Shown here: piece by piece, positions 8,657 through 17,242 of the stretch
How the letters are laid out: each line of letters begins with the position of its first letter
Position numbering within the stretch: position 1 is the first letter of the stretch
Assembly: GCF_001316435.1 (NCBI RefSeq)
Contig: NZ_JXLL01000011.1
Span: 1-61,022 of the forward strand
Direction: 5' to 3'
DNA: 61,022 nt
Source of the DNA: Caloranaerobacter sp. TR13
Lineage (GTDB): Bacteria; Bacillota; Clostridia; Tissierellales; Thermohalobacteraceae
Notes under the pieces: model-generated
Databases searched by the model: none
What the model was told of the DNA's origin: nothing
Seen by the model: only the letters and a program-made list of their open reading frames with translations
Made by a program: the position numbers and the translations under genes

Positions 8657-10102
8657 GTGAAAGATATAAAAAAGGATGCTCAAACAGAAAAGTATTTACA
8701 AAATTTATATATTAATTTCTTGAAAGATGCTGGTATTATAGCTTTTTATGATATAGTTAGAGATATAATATTGATTAATAGATATATAGATGAGAAACAG
8801 GAATTATTTAAAAATCTTGAAAAAGAAGGAGAAGATATTTTAGATTTTTTTAAGAAGATTAATGACAAAGCATTAAGTATAGAAATAATATTAGGTCTAA
8901 GTGATATTGAGGATAATTTAGGTGAAGAGTATTTTACAAATTTAAAAGATAATATTGTTGATTTAATAAAATGTTTAAATAGTTATGCTACTGAAATGTC
9001 ATATTCTTTAGAAATAGCTAATGAATTAATAAGTAAAAAATTGATAGAAGATAATAATGACTATGCGAATATGACAGTAAATTTTGAAAGGTTTTATAAT
9101 GATGTATTTAAATTCTTAGCAACAGATAAAAACACATTACAGGAAAAAATTTCTGAAATTATACGTTTAGTGCCTTTTAGAATGTCTAAGCATAAATTTT
9201 ATGATATTGTAAGAACTGCATTATTAAGTTATTTAAAGGATTTTAGCGAAAGCAGCGTCAATGATTATATAGAAGAACTAAAGAGTATATTTAATGGTTC
9301 ATTAAGCTTACAATATGGAAAAAGCTTTGATCATTACTTTACAAAAGCACAAGGTTATAAAAAATTTGATTTTAAATTAGCTGATTTAAAAGAAGTTAAA
9401 GCATTAAAAGACGAAATTTCAAAATTACTTTTGGAAATATATGATTTAACGACAATATTAAGCAAACTTGGAGTAATAATAAATAAGTTTATAGTTATTG
9501 AAAAGACTAAAAATTATTTAACTAAAGATTTAGATAGAGAAAGTATTAAAAAAATAATAAAACAACTTAAAGAAATAATGAATGAAAAAAATTTAGAAAG
9601 AAGCCAAGAGTTATTATCGATTTGCCAAGAAGAAGTTGACAATATAATTACTTCTTTAAATGAATCGGCTAAATTGATAGAAGAAGCTGATAAAAAACTG
9701 ATGAATGAGGAATATGAAGATTATTTAAATACCCTTTATTTTGAAATGATAGAAGTTTTTTCTTACTTAAAGGATCCAGGTTATGAGAAAGTTAAAGCAT
9801 TAAATATGGATGATTTTAAAATTGTATCTAATGATTATCTGGAACAAGCAGTTGATAGTTTTATTCAATATATAGATCGAAATTTAATGGATATGACAAA
9901 TATTTATAGAAAGGTTAGAATGAGAAGACTGTTAAGTACTTTAAATGAACAATTCAGTAGTATCGAAGAGTTTTTTGAATATCTGCAAAACTCACTTGGA
10001 TTAAATATCTCCAAAAAGGATTTACAATTAGCTTTATATAATATTGCACAATTAATGTTAAGTTATGAACGAAAAACAAGCTTTAAAAAAGACTCCGATT
10101 AA
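8657..10102 (+). CDS. Hypothetical helical protein, 481 aa
   Basis: A 481-residue protein not recognised. It is Glu/Lys/Leu/Ile-rich, almost wholly helical, and has likely coiled-coil stretches around residues 240-360. There is no signal peptide, membrane span or catalytic motif. The GTG start at 8657 is well supported: AAAGGAG lies 7 bp upstream, and the overlapping ATG at 8655 runs at once into TGA. The gene is monocistronic, and its stop codon sits in the loop of its own terminator. A structural or scaffolding role is possible but not shown. Confidence 0.6.
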   Translation: MKDIKKDAQTEKYLQNLYINFLKDAGIIAFYDIVRDIILINRYIDEKQELFKNLEKEGEDILDFFKKINDKALSIEIILGLSDIEDNLGEEYFTNLKDNIVDLIKCLNSYATEMSYSLEIANELISKKLIEDNNDYANMTVNFERFYNDVFKFLATDKNTLQEKISEIIRLVPFRMSKHKFYDIVRTALLSYLKDFSESSVNDYIEELKSIFNGSLSLQYGKSFDHYFTKAQGYKKFDFKLADLKEVKALKDEISKLLLEIYDLTTILSKLGVIINKFIVIEKTKNYLTKDLDRESIKKIIKQLKEIMNEKNLERSQELLSICQEEVDNIITSLNESAKLIEEADKKLMNEEYEDYLNTLYFEMIEVFSYLKDPGYEKVKALNMDDFKIVSNDYLEQAVDSFIQYIDRNLMDMTNIYRKVRMRRLLSTLNEQFSSIEEFFEYLQNSLGLNISKKDLQLALYNIAQLMLSYERKTSFKKDSD

Positions 10103-10114
10103 GGAGTCTTTTTT
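10085..10114 (+). terminator. Intrinsic terminator; stop codon in its loop
   Basis: A6-GACTCC/GGAGTC-T6 stem with a 6-nt loop that contains the TAA of the preceding gene. The T tail runs directly into palindromic repeat B. Confidence 0.9.
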
Positions 10115-10186
10115 ATAATCCATAAGGAAATTATATACTTCATTAAATTGTGGATAATTCTAAATATAATTTCCATTTATGGATAT
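10109..10186 (+). repeat. Palindromic dispersed repeat, copy B
   Basis: This is the plus-orientation partner of 1180-1256. The left arm (ATCCATAAGGAAATTATA) and the right arm (reverse complement ATCCATAAATGGAAATTATA) nearly match each other, so the unit can form a long hairpin of about 18 bp per arm with a 30-nt centre. The centre carries another TGGATAATT word. Confidence 0.65.
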
Positions 10187-10294
10187 AGGCAAAATATACC
10201 TTAATTTATTTTAATTGAAGATTTTGTTCAAACTTATTTTATGTTTATTTATAACTGTATTTGACCATAATAATAGTTGGATAGGAGGTGTTTT

Positions 10295-11293
10295 ATGTCT
10301 TGTAAAGTTGGTATACCACAGGCATTACTTTACTATGAATATTATCCGTTATGGAAAGAGTTTTTTACTGAATTAGGAGCAGAAATAGTATTATCTTCAA
10401 GTACAAATAAATCTATATTAAATGCTGGAGTATCTAGTTGTGTTGATGAAGCATGTTTGCCTGTAAAAGTATTTCATGGTCATGTAGAGCAGCTTAAGAA
10501 TAAAGTTGATTATTTGTTTATACCTAAGTTTATTAGTGTTTGCAAAAAAGAGTATTTATGCCCTAAATTATTAGGATTACCGGAAATGGTAAAGAATTCG
10601 ATTGATGATTTACCAACAATAATAGATGTTGAGATTAATTTAATAAAATCAAATTCTAATTTACACAAGTCAGTAATAGAAATTGGTAATTATTTCACAT
10701 CTAATAATAAAAAGATAGACTTAGCTTTTAATAAAGCTATTAATAGATTTAATGAATATAAAAAATTGTTAGCTAATGGAGTAATACCTATTGAAGCAAT
10801 TAAAGTTTACAATAAATATATTAATAGCATTACAACGTTAAAAAATAGTAAATATAAAATTCTTGTTTTAGGGCATTCTTATAATTTATATGATGAATTT
10901 TTAAGCATGAAACTTATTGAAAAACTACAGAAAGATAATATGAAAGTGATAACTCCAGATACTGTAAGTATAGATAAGATAAATTATTATGCATCAAAAT
11001 TACCTAAAAGAATGTTTTGGAGTTTTGGCAGAAAGATAGTAGGTGCTGCTTTTTATTTAATTGAGGAAAATGCAGTTGATGGGATAATATATATCTCTTC
11101 ATTCGGTTGTGGCTTAGATTCTGTATTGATTGATTTGGTTTATAGAAAGGCAAAAAAATTTAAGGTTCCATTTACATTAGTAACTCTTGATGAGCATTCA
11201 GGAGAGGCTGGAGTTAACACAAGACTAGAGGCGTTTGTAGATATGATTATATGGAGGGACAGTAATGAAAATAACATTTCCACACATGGGTAA
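10295..11293 (+). CDS. 2-hydroxyacyl-CoA dehydratase-like (DUF2229/COG3580-type) Fe-S protein
   Basis: A 332-residue protein of the activase-associated DUF2229 group, related to HgdB-type dehydratase subunits. It has conserved cysteines in SSCVDEACLPVKVFHGHV, SVCKKEYLCPK and SSFGCG, which probably bind an iron-sulfur cluster, and the C-terminal signature LDEHSGEAGVNTRLEAF, which recurs in the next gene. The start is ATG 10295 behind AGGAGGTG. It overlaps the next gene by 29 bp, so the two are translationally linked. Together with the next two genes it forms a set that in many organisms is fused into one large polypeptide. The substrate is unknown. Confidence 0.75.
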   Translation: MSCKVGIPQALLYYEYYPLWKEFFTELGAEIVLSSSTNKSILNAGVSSCVDEACLPVKVFHGHVEQLKNKVDYLFIPKFISVCKKEYLCPKLLGLPEMVKNSIDDLPTIIDVEINLIKSNSNLHKSVIEIGNYFTSNNKKIDLAFNKAINRFNEYKKLLANGVIPIEAIKVYNKYINSITTLKNSKYKILVLGHSYNLYDEFLSMKLIEKLQKDNMKVITPDTVSIDKINYYASKLPKRMFWSFGRKIVGAAFYLIEENAVDGIIYISSFGCGLDSVLIDLVYRKAKKFKVPFTLVTLDEHSGEAGVNTRLEAFVDMIIWRDSNENNISTHG

Positions 11294-12374
11294 TACTTAC
11301 ATCGCAGTTAAAGCAATGCTTGAAGATTTAGGACTAGAAGTGATTGTACCACCAAAATGTAGCAAGCGTACACTTGAATTAGGTACCAAGTACTCACCAG
11401 AATCAATTTGTTTACCTTTAAAAATTAATATAGGTAATTATATTGAGAGTATAGAGAGAGGAGCAGATACAATATTAATAACTGGTAGTTGTGGTCCTTG
11501 TAGATTTGGGTTTTATTCAGTAATTGAAAAAGAGATTTTAAAAGATTTGGGCTATGATATAGATATTATAGTATTTGATCCTCCAGATGGTAATTATAAA
11601 GAATTTATAAATAGAATTACAAAAGCAGTAAATACCAATAATCCAATTAAAATATTAAAAAGTTTTAATAGGGGAAGAATTATACTAAAAGAAGTAGATA
11701 GATTATTTCAATTTTCAAATAAAAAACGTGCGTATGCTGTGAATAGTTATGAAGTAGATAAAATTATGCAAAAGTTTAGTGAAGGTGTTCTTAAAGTAAA
11801 AGGAGTCATAGAGACTAAAAAGTTGATAAAAAGAATTTTTAAAGAACTTGAAAAAATAGAGGTTGATAATACGAAACGTCCATTAAAAGTTGGAATAGTA
11901 GGCGAAATATATACTGTTATTGAGCCGTATGTTAATTTAGATATTGAGAGAAAACTTGGCCATATGGGAGTTTTGGTAGATAAGTTTTTAACTCCATCTA
12001 GATGGGTAGAGCATAATCTTACACTTGGTCATTTAGGGTTAAGTGAAGAAAGGAAGGCTTGGAAGGCAGCAAAGCCTTACATAAGAACTCTAGTTGGTGG
12101 GCATGGAAGAGAGACTGTTGGAAGTGCAATTATGTATGCAGAAAAAGGATATGATGGCGTTATACAACTTTTGCCATTTACTTGCATGCCAGAAATAGTA
12201 GCTGAAACAATACTTAAAACTGTTGCAAAGGATTATGATATTCCAATATTGACTTTAATAGTAGATGAGTTAACTGGGGAAGCAGGTTATGTTACAAGGC
12301 TAGAAGCGTTTGTTGATCTGTTAAAAAGAAGAAAGGAGGAAAGGAAATTTGAAAGAGTATTATCTAGGAGTTGA
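11265..12374 (+). CDS. 2-hydroxyacyl-CoA dehydratase-like (COG3581-type) Fe-S protein
   Basis: A 369-residue paralogue-like partner of the preceding protein. Cysteines lie in ESICLPLKINIG, TGSCGPCRFGFYS and PFTCMPE. The C-terminus carries VDELTGEAGYVTRLEAFVDLL, matching the end of the upstream protein. It overlaps the upstream gene by 29 bp and the downstream activase by 26 bp, which indicates a tightly coupled complex. It probably acts as one half of a low-potential reductase fed by the activase. No dehydratase CoA substrate can be assigned, and neighbouring genes give no pathway. Confidence 0.75.
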   Translation: MKITFPHMGNTYIAVKAMLEDLGLEVIVPPKCSKRTLELGTKYSPESICLPLKINIGNYIESIERGADTILITGSCGPCRFGFYSVIEKEILKDLGYDIDIIVFDPPDGNYKEFINRITKAVNTNNPIKILKSFNRGRIILKEVDRLFQFSNKKRAYAVNSYEVDKIMQKFSEGVLKVKGVIETKKLIKRIFKELEKIEVDNTKRPLKVGIVGEIYTVIEPYVNLDIERKLGHMGVLVDKFLTPSRWVEHNLTLGHLGLSEERKAWKAAKPYIRTLVGGHGRETVGSAIMYAEKGYDGVIQLLPFTCMPEIVAETILKTVAKDYDIPILTLIVDELTGEAGYVTRLEAFVDLLKRRKEERKFERVLSRS

Positions 12375-13329
12375 TGTAGGTTCTGTAAGTACAAATATTG
12401 TTATTATAGATGAAAATAATGATGTTATAGTAAAAAAATATATAAGAACTAAAGGAAGACCAATAAAAGCTATTCAGTCTGGTTTAAAAGAAATAAAAGA
12501 AGAAATTGGTGAAATAGAAATAAAGGGTGTAGGTACAACCGGGAGCGGAAGGTATTTATCAAGCATATTAATAGGTGCTGATATTGTGAAAAATGAAATT
12601 ACAGCGCATGCAGTAGCAGCATTAAATTTTGTACCTGATGTGAAAACAATATTGGAGATAGGAGGACAGGATTCTAAAATAATTATTTTGAGAGATGGTA
12701 TAGTAACTGATTTTGCTATGAATACAGTATGTGCAGCTGGTACTGGTTCATTTTTGGATAGGCAAGCTGCTAGACTGGGAATAGATATAAAAGAATTTGG
12801 TGAACTAGCTTTGAAATCAAATAACCCTATTAGAATTGCTGGAAGATGTGCAGTATTTGCAGAATCAGATATGATCCATAAGCAGCAATTAGGACATAAT
12901 CAAGAAGATATTATAAATGGTTTATGTGAGGCTTTAGTAAGAAATTATCTAAGCAATGTAGGGAAAGGTAAGGAAATACTTGCTCCAGTTGTATTTCAAG
13001 GAGGAGTAGCAGCAAATGTAGGAATAAAAAGGGCTTTTGAAAGAGCTCTTGATATGGAAGTATATGTACCAAATCATTATGATGTAATGGGGGCGATTGG
13101 ATCGGCAATATTGGCTAGGGAAGAAGTCAAGTCCAAAGAAGTATCAAAGTTTAAAGGGTTTGAAGTTGCTGATACTGACTATAAAGTTAAAGGGTTTGAA
13201 TGTAACGATTGTGCGAATATGTGTGAAGTTATTCAAATATTGGCTGAAGATAAAGTGATAGCTAGATGGGGAGATAAATGTGGAAAATGGACGAATCTAT
13301 CAGATATTAATTTACAGAGATTAGCGTAA
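12349..13329 (+). CDS. BadF/HgdC-type ATPase, acyl-CoA dehydratase activase
   Basis: A 326-residue ASKHA-fold ATPase. The N-terminal phosphate motif is GVDVGSVSTNIVI, followed by GIGQ-like EIGGQDSKII. Cluster-ligand cysteines C128 (NTVCAAGTGSF) and C167 (AGRCAVFAESD) match the two ligands with which each subunit of such dimers holds a bridging [4Fe-4S] cluster. A C-terminal cysteine extension (CNDCANMC...CGKW) is added. It hydrolyses ATP to push a low-potential electron onto its partners, presumably the two upstream proteins. The start is TTG 12349 behind AAAGGAGG. It closes the operon. Confidence 0.9.
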   Translation: MKEYYLGVDVGSVSTNIVIIDENNDVIVKKYIRTKGRPIKAIQSGLKEIKEEIGEIEIKGVGTTGSGRYLSSILIGADIVKNEITAHAVAALNFVPDVKTILEIGGQDSKIIILRDGIVTDFAMNTVCAAGTGSFLDRQAARLGIDIKEFGELALKSNNPIRIAGRCAVFAESDMIHKQQLGHNQEDIINGLCEALVRNYLSNVGKGKEILAPVVFQGGVAANVGIKRAFERALDMEVYVPNHYDVMGAIGSAILAREEVKSKEVSKFKGFEVADTDYKVKGFECNDCANMCEVIQILAEDKVIARWGDKCGKWTNLSDINLQRLA

Positions 13330-13357
13330 CCTGAGTTGAAAAAACTCAGGTTTTTTT
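13328..13357 (+). terminator. Intrinsic terminator after activase operon
   Basis: 10-bp stem AACCTGAGTT/AACTCAGGTT, GAAAA loop, T7 tail. Confidence 0.92.
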
Positions 13358-13422
13358 GTAAAATTCTAAGTTATGATATAATAAAAATCAGTAAATTATG
13401 AAACTGATGAAAGGGAGTTATT

Positions 13423-13860
13423 ATGGAAAAAAGAGCTATAGGGCATATAAAAAATACTTTATTTAATGGTTTGAAAAGTGGTTTACAGACAATGTTTTTT
13501 CTTTCAAAAATCATTATAGCTGTTTATTTTATTATAACATTTCTTAAATACACACCTATTATAGATTGGATTGCTAATCTTTTTTCGCCTTTTATGAATA
13601 TTTTGGGATTACCTGGAGAAGCAGCTATAGTATTAGTTTTAGGGAATGTATTAAATCTATATGCAGCTTTAGGTGCTGTATCTACTTTAACATTAACAGC
13701 TAAACAATATACAATAATAGCGGTAATGCTTTCTTTTTCTCACAGTCTATTTATGGAAACTGCTGTAGCAAAAAAAATCGGAATTAGTGCTTTAGGAGTA
13801 GTTTTGTTAAGATTGACTTTAGCTATATTATCTGGGATTATATTAAACTTGGTAATTTAG
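13423..13860 (+). CDS. Nucleoside-recognition (Gate) domain membrane protein, first half
   Basis: A 145-residue inner-membrane protein with about four hydrophobic segments. It resembles one nucleoside-recognition/Gate domain, as in spore maturation proteins SpmA/SpmB and nucleoside transporters. The conserved region is VLGNVLNLYAALGAVS followed by SFSHSLFMETAV. Its neighbour 12 bp downstream has the same architecture with a matching SCHSVFEDTLL segment. The two are therefore probably the halves of a heteromeric transporter or channel. The substrate is unknown. Confidence 0.75.
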   Translation: MEKRAIGHIKNTLFNGLKSGLQTMFFLSKIIIAVYFIITFLKYTPIIDWIANLFSPFMNILGLPGEAAIVLVLGNVLNLYAALGAVSTLTLTAKQYTIIAVMLSFSHSLFMETAVAKKIGISALGVVLLRLTLAILSGIILNLVI

Positions 13861-13872
13861 GAGGGGGTTAAA

Positions 13873-14343
13873 CTGGACTTAATTTTGATATTTAAGGAAG
13901 CAGTTAATGGTAGTATTAATTCAATAATTACTATTGCTAAGGTAATAATACCTTTGATGATACTCATGGAGATATTGAAAGATATTAAATTTCTTGATAA
14001 GTTATCTGATTTATTGAAACCAGTAGCAAGATTTTTAGGAGTATCAAAAAATTCTATTTTTCCTTTGTTGATAGGTTTGATATTTGGTTTAGCATATGGG
14101 GCAGGTGTAATAATAAAATCTGCGAAAGAAGGTCAGTTAAAGAAAAAAGATTTGTATTTACTTATGATTTTTTTAGTTTCTTGTCATTCAGTTTTTGAAG
14201 ATACTTTACTATTCGTAGCAATTGGTGCTAATGGATGGTTACTCTTAGGCTTTAGATTAATTACAGCTATAATTTTAACAATAGCAGTAGCTAAAATACT
14301 TGATAGGTTATTTAAAACTCAAGAAAATACGATGAAAGGTTGA
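13873..14343 (+). CDS. Nucleoside-recognition (Gate) domain membrane protein, second half
   Basis: A 156-residue membrane protein paired with the preceding one. It has hydrophobic segments around residues 15-35, 60-80, 95-115 and 120-140, and the conserved LLIGLIFGLAYGAGVI and VSCHSVFEDTLLF stretches. No ATG or GTG fits. The AGGAGGGGG ribosome-binding site at 13860-13867 is correctly spaced for a CTG codon at 13873, whereas the first TTG (13885) would be 17 bp away, so a CTG start is proposed. The downstream HD-GYP gene is 77 bp away without a terminator. Confidence 0.7.
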   Translation: MDLILIFKEAVNGSINSIITIAKVIIPLMILMEILKDIKFLDKLSDLLKPVARFLGVSKNSIFPLLIGLIFGLAYGAGVIIKSAKEGQLKKKDLYLLMIFLVSCHSVFEDTLLFVAIGANGWLLLGFRLITAIILTIAVAKILDRLFKTQENTMKG

Positions 14344-14420
14344 AGGGTTTACAGTAATTATATAGAAGATATAAATAAGGTATTTACTCAATGTTATTTC
14401 AATTAAAAGTGGGGGATAGT

Positions 14421-15464
14421 ATGGGTATTATAAAAATTGATGAAGTTACACCAGGGATGGTCTTAATTGAGGATGTTGAAGATTTAGACACTGGTAATAT
14501 ATTACTAAAAAGTGGAATTGTTTTAAATAAGAAAAATATACTCCATTTAAAAAATATGAATATAAGTTATATAAATGTTCTTGAAATAACTGGAGAAATA
14601 AAAGAAGTTAATAAAAATAAACAGAAATCATTTATTAATAAATATGATAATTTGGCAGATAAAACAAAGAAAATTTTAAAAGATATAAAGTTAGGAAAAA
14701 AAATTATAGTTTCAGAAATAAGTGATGAAGTAGACGATATTATAGATGAGATAACTAATAGCAACAATATATTAGGTAGACTGAGACAAATTGAACAGAG
14801 TGATGATTATACTTTTCAACATTCTTTAAATGTTTGTATGTTATCAACTATGTTAGGTAAATGGTTAGGGTATACAGAGATAGAACTAAAACAATTAGCG
14901 GTTTCAGGTTTGTTCCATGATATTGGTAAGTTGAAGATATCGAAAGATATAATAGAAAAACCTAGTAGATTAAGCGAAATGGAGTTCAATATTGTAAAAA
15001 AACATACTATATTTGGATATAATATCCTTAGAGAGACTATAGGTATTAGTCAAAGTACAGCTTTTGGAGCTTTGCAGCATCATGAAAGAGAAGATGGTAG
15101 TGGATATCCTTTAAAACTTAAGTCAGATAATATACATGAGTTTGGTAAAATAATTGCAATTTGTGATATTTTTGATGCAATGACTTCAAGAAGAATATAT
15201 AAAGATAAAAAATCACCATTTAAAGTAGCTGAACTTATTGCTGAAAATAGATTTGGAGTTTTAGATGCACGAATTTCTACTGTTTTTCTAGATAATATTT
15301 CGAAGTTCTATATAGGCAATTTAGTTAAATTAAGTAATGGTTTCATAGGTGAAATCGTATATGTAAATAAAAATATTCCTACTAGACCAGTTGTAAAAGT
15401 GGAAAATACTTTTATTGATTTAATGAAAATGAAAGACATAGAAATAATTGATATTATAGATTAG
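14421..15464 (+). CDS. HD-GYP domain protein (probable c-di-GMP phosphodiesterase)
   Basis: A 347-residue cytoplasmic protein. Residues 1-60 form a small N-terminal domain (VTPGMVLIEDV...LKSGIVL) common in HD-GYP proteins. The HD-GYP domain follows, with HSLNVCMLS, the metal-binding pair GLFHDIGK, HTIFGYNIL, and the HHEREDGSGYP signature. It ends with a C-terminal beta tail. HD-GYP enzymes hydrolyse cyclic di-GMP, or sometimes cGAMP. There is no receiver or sensor domain, so its input is unclear. ATG 14421 behind GGGGGA is preferred to the upstream in-frame TTG-like extension. It is followed by a terminator. Confidence 0.88.
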   Translation: MGIIKIDEVTPGMVLIEDVEDLDTGNILLKSGIVLNKKNILHLKNMNISYINVLEITGEIKEVNKNKQKSFINKYDNLADKTKKILKDIKLGKKIIVSEISDEVDDIIDEITNSNNILGRLRQIEQSDDYTFQHSLNVCMLSTMLGKWLGYTEIELKQLAVSGLFHDIGKLKISKDIIEKPSRLSEMEFNIVKKHTIFGYNILRETIGISQSTAFGALQHHEREDGSGYPLKLKSDNIHEFGKIIAICDIFDAMTSRRIYKDKKSPFKVAELIAENRFGVLDARISTVFLDNISKFYIGNLVKLSNGFIGEIVYVNKNIPTRPVVKVENTFIDLMKMKDIEIIDIID

Positions 15465-15486
15465 AGGCTAAAGTCCTCTTTTTTTT
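15463..15486 (+). terminator. Intrinsic terminator after HD-GYP gene
   Basis: AGAGG/CCTCT stem with a 7-nt loop and T8 tail. The stem overlaps the TAG stop. Confidence 0.8.
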
Positions 15487-15511
15487 ACAGAATAAAGTGG
15501 GAGGAGTTTAC

Positions 15512-17221
15512 ATGAAGAATAAGGAGTTCTTAAGAAAAAAGTTAAACCAATTAGATAATAAAGGATATAAATTATATAAAGAAATACAAGGTGAATATGA
15601 TTTTAGTGATTTTATACTTTATATAGATTATGTTCAAGGAGATCCATTTGCTTCACCGAGTAGAATGAGAGTAAGAATTCCTATTGAAAAAGCTAAGATA
15701 CCAAAGAAATATTTTGATACTAAATATAAAAAAATAGCTTTAGAAGATTTTTTAATAAGAAGCTTTCATAAAGAAATCAAGAGCAGTTCAAAAGGTATTA
15801 GGGGAACTGGAAAGAGTGGTCTCATATACATAGATGTAGGAGGTCAGGAAATATTAGAAAGAACAGCAGCTAATGTACATGGAAACTACATAGAAATAAG
15901 GTTTTTTGTTGGACTTCCTGCCAGGGGAAGAAAAATACTTGGGAAAATTGCAATTGAAATGTTATTTAATGAGATACCCAAAATAGTTGAAAATTCTTTA
16001 ATATATGATAATTTTAATAAAACTTTGATGGTTGAATATGTAAATCTTATAGAAGATCAAATATTTTTGAGAGAAGAAATGAGAAAAAGAGGACTGATAA
16101 CCTTTATAGCTAATGATTCAATCCTACCAAGAGAAAGTGGTATAAGTGATAGACCTATGAAGGGTAGAAAAGTTATACCTTTCAGGTCTCCAGAATCTTT
16201 AGAAGTAGAGTTTAATTTACCAAATAGGGGTCATATTAAGGGAATGGGAATAAAACGTGGTGTAACATTAATTGTTGGAGGAGGTTATCATGGGAAATCT
16301 ACTTTATTAAAAGCTATTGAAAGAGGAGTATATAATCATATACCAGGAGATGGAAGAGAATTTGTACTTACAATAGAAGATGCTGTTAAAATTAGAGCTG
16401 AAGACGGAAGAAAAGTTGAAAATGTGGACATATCACCATTTATTAGTAATTTACCTTTTGGTTTGACAACAGAAGATTTTACAACTGAAAATGCTAGTGG
16501 AAGCACTTCTCAGGCTGCTAATATAATGGAAGCATTAGAAGTGGGAACTAGTTTGTTATTATTAGATGAAGATACTAGTGCAACTAATTTTATGATAAGA
16601 GATGGAAGAATGCAAAACTTAGTTTCGAAGGAAAAAGAACCTATAACTCCTTTTATTGATAGAGTCAGACAATTATACGAGAAGATGGATATTTCTACAA
16701 TAATAGTAGTTGGAGGTTCAGGTGATTATTTTGATGTTGCAGATTATGTAATTATGATGGAAAATTATGAACCTAAGGATGTAACTTATAAAGCAAAAAA
16801 GATTAGCGAGGAGTATAGGAGTTTAAGAAATATAGAAGCAAACGATGATTTTGGGAAAATAAAAAATAGAATTCCAATCAAAAAAAGTTTAGAGATAAAT
16901 GGAAAACAAAAAATTAAAGCAAAGGGAATAGACAAAATTATGTATGGTAAGACTTTAATAGATTTATCTTTTATTGAACAGCTTGTAGATTCAAGCCAGA
17001 CCGAGGCAATAGCAAATACTATTATGTATATTAAGAAAAAGTATATAAATGATAAAACTACTTTAACAGATATTATTAAAAAGCTATATAAAGATATTGA
17101 AGAAAAGGGTCTAGATGTTATTTCTCCTTATACAGGAAGTCCTGCTGGCAATATGGCCATACCTCGTCCTTATGAGGTTGCGGCTGCTATAAATAGACTT
17201 AGAATAATAAAAATGAAATAG
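15512..17221 (+). CDS. Predicted ATPase of the ABC class (COG3044)
   Basis: A 569-residue soluble protein of the uncharacterised COG3044 family. The Walker A motif GGGYHGKST lies near residues 256-264, and Walker B LLLLDEDTSATNF near 345-357, with the ABC-like signature region (NASGSTSQAANIMEAL) just before it. There is no transmembrane part and no partner permease, so this is not a transporter ATPase. Its biological role is not known; homologues are widespread and usually annotated only as P-loop or ABC-ATPase domain proteins. ATG 15512 lies 5 bp after GGAGGAG. Transcription converges with the asparaginase gene. Confidence 0.88.
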   Translation: MKNKEFLRKKLNQLDNKGYKLYKEIQGEYDFSDFILYIDYVQGDPFASPSRMRVRIPIEKAKIPKKYFDTKYKKIALEDFLIRSFHKEIKSSSKGIRGTGKSGLIYIDVGGQEILERTAANVHGNYIEIRFFVGLPARGRKILGKIAIEMLFNEIPKIVENSLIYDNFNKTLMVEYVNLIEDQIFLREEMRKRGLITFIANDSILPRESGISDRPMKGRKVIPFRSPESLEVEFNLPNRGHIKGMGIKRGVTLIVGGGYHGKSTLLKAIERGVYNHIPGDGREFVLTIEDAVKIRAEDGRKVENVDISPFISNLPFGLTTEDFTTENASGSTSQAANIMEALEVGTSLLLLDEDTSATNFMIRDGRMQNLVSKEKEPITPFIDRVRQLYEKMDISTIIVVGGSGDYFDVADYVIMMENYEPKDVTYKAKKISEEYRSLRNIEANDDFGKIKNRIPIKKSLEINGKQKIKAKGIDKIMYGKTLIDLSFIEQLVDSSQTEAIANTIMYIKKKYINDKTTLTDIIKKLYKDIEEKGLDVISPYTGSPAGNMAIPRPYEVAAAINRLRIIKMK

Positions 17222-17242
17222 GGCATCAAATGCCCTATTTAT
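17214..17242. terminator. Bidirectional terminator between convergent genes
   Basis: Near-perfect palindrome AAATAGGGCAT/ATGCCCTATTT around a CAA loop. It overlaps the stop codons of both the ATPase (plus) and asparaginase (minus). Confidence 0.85.
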
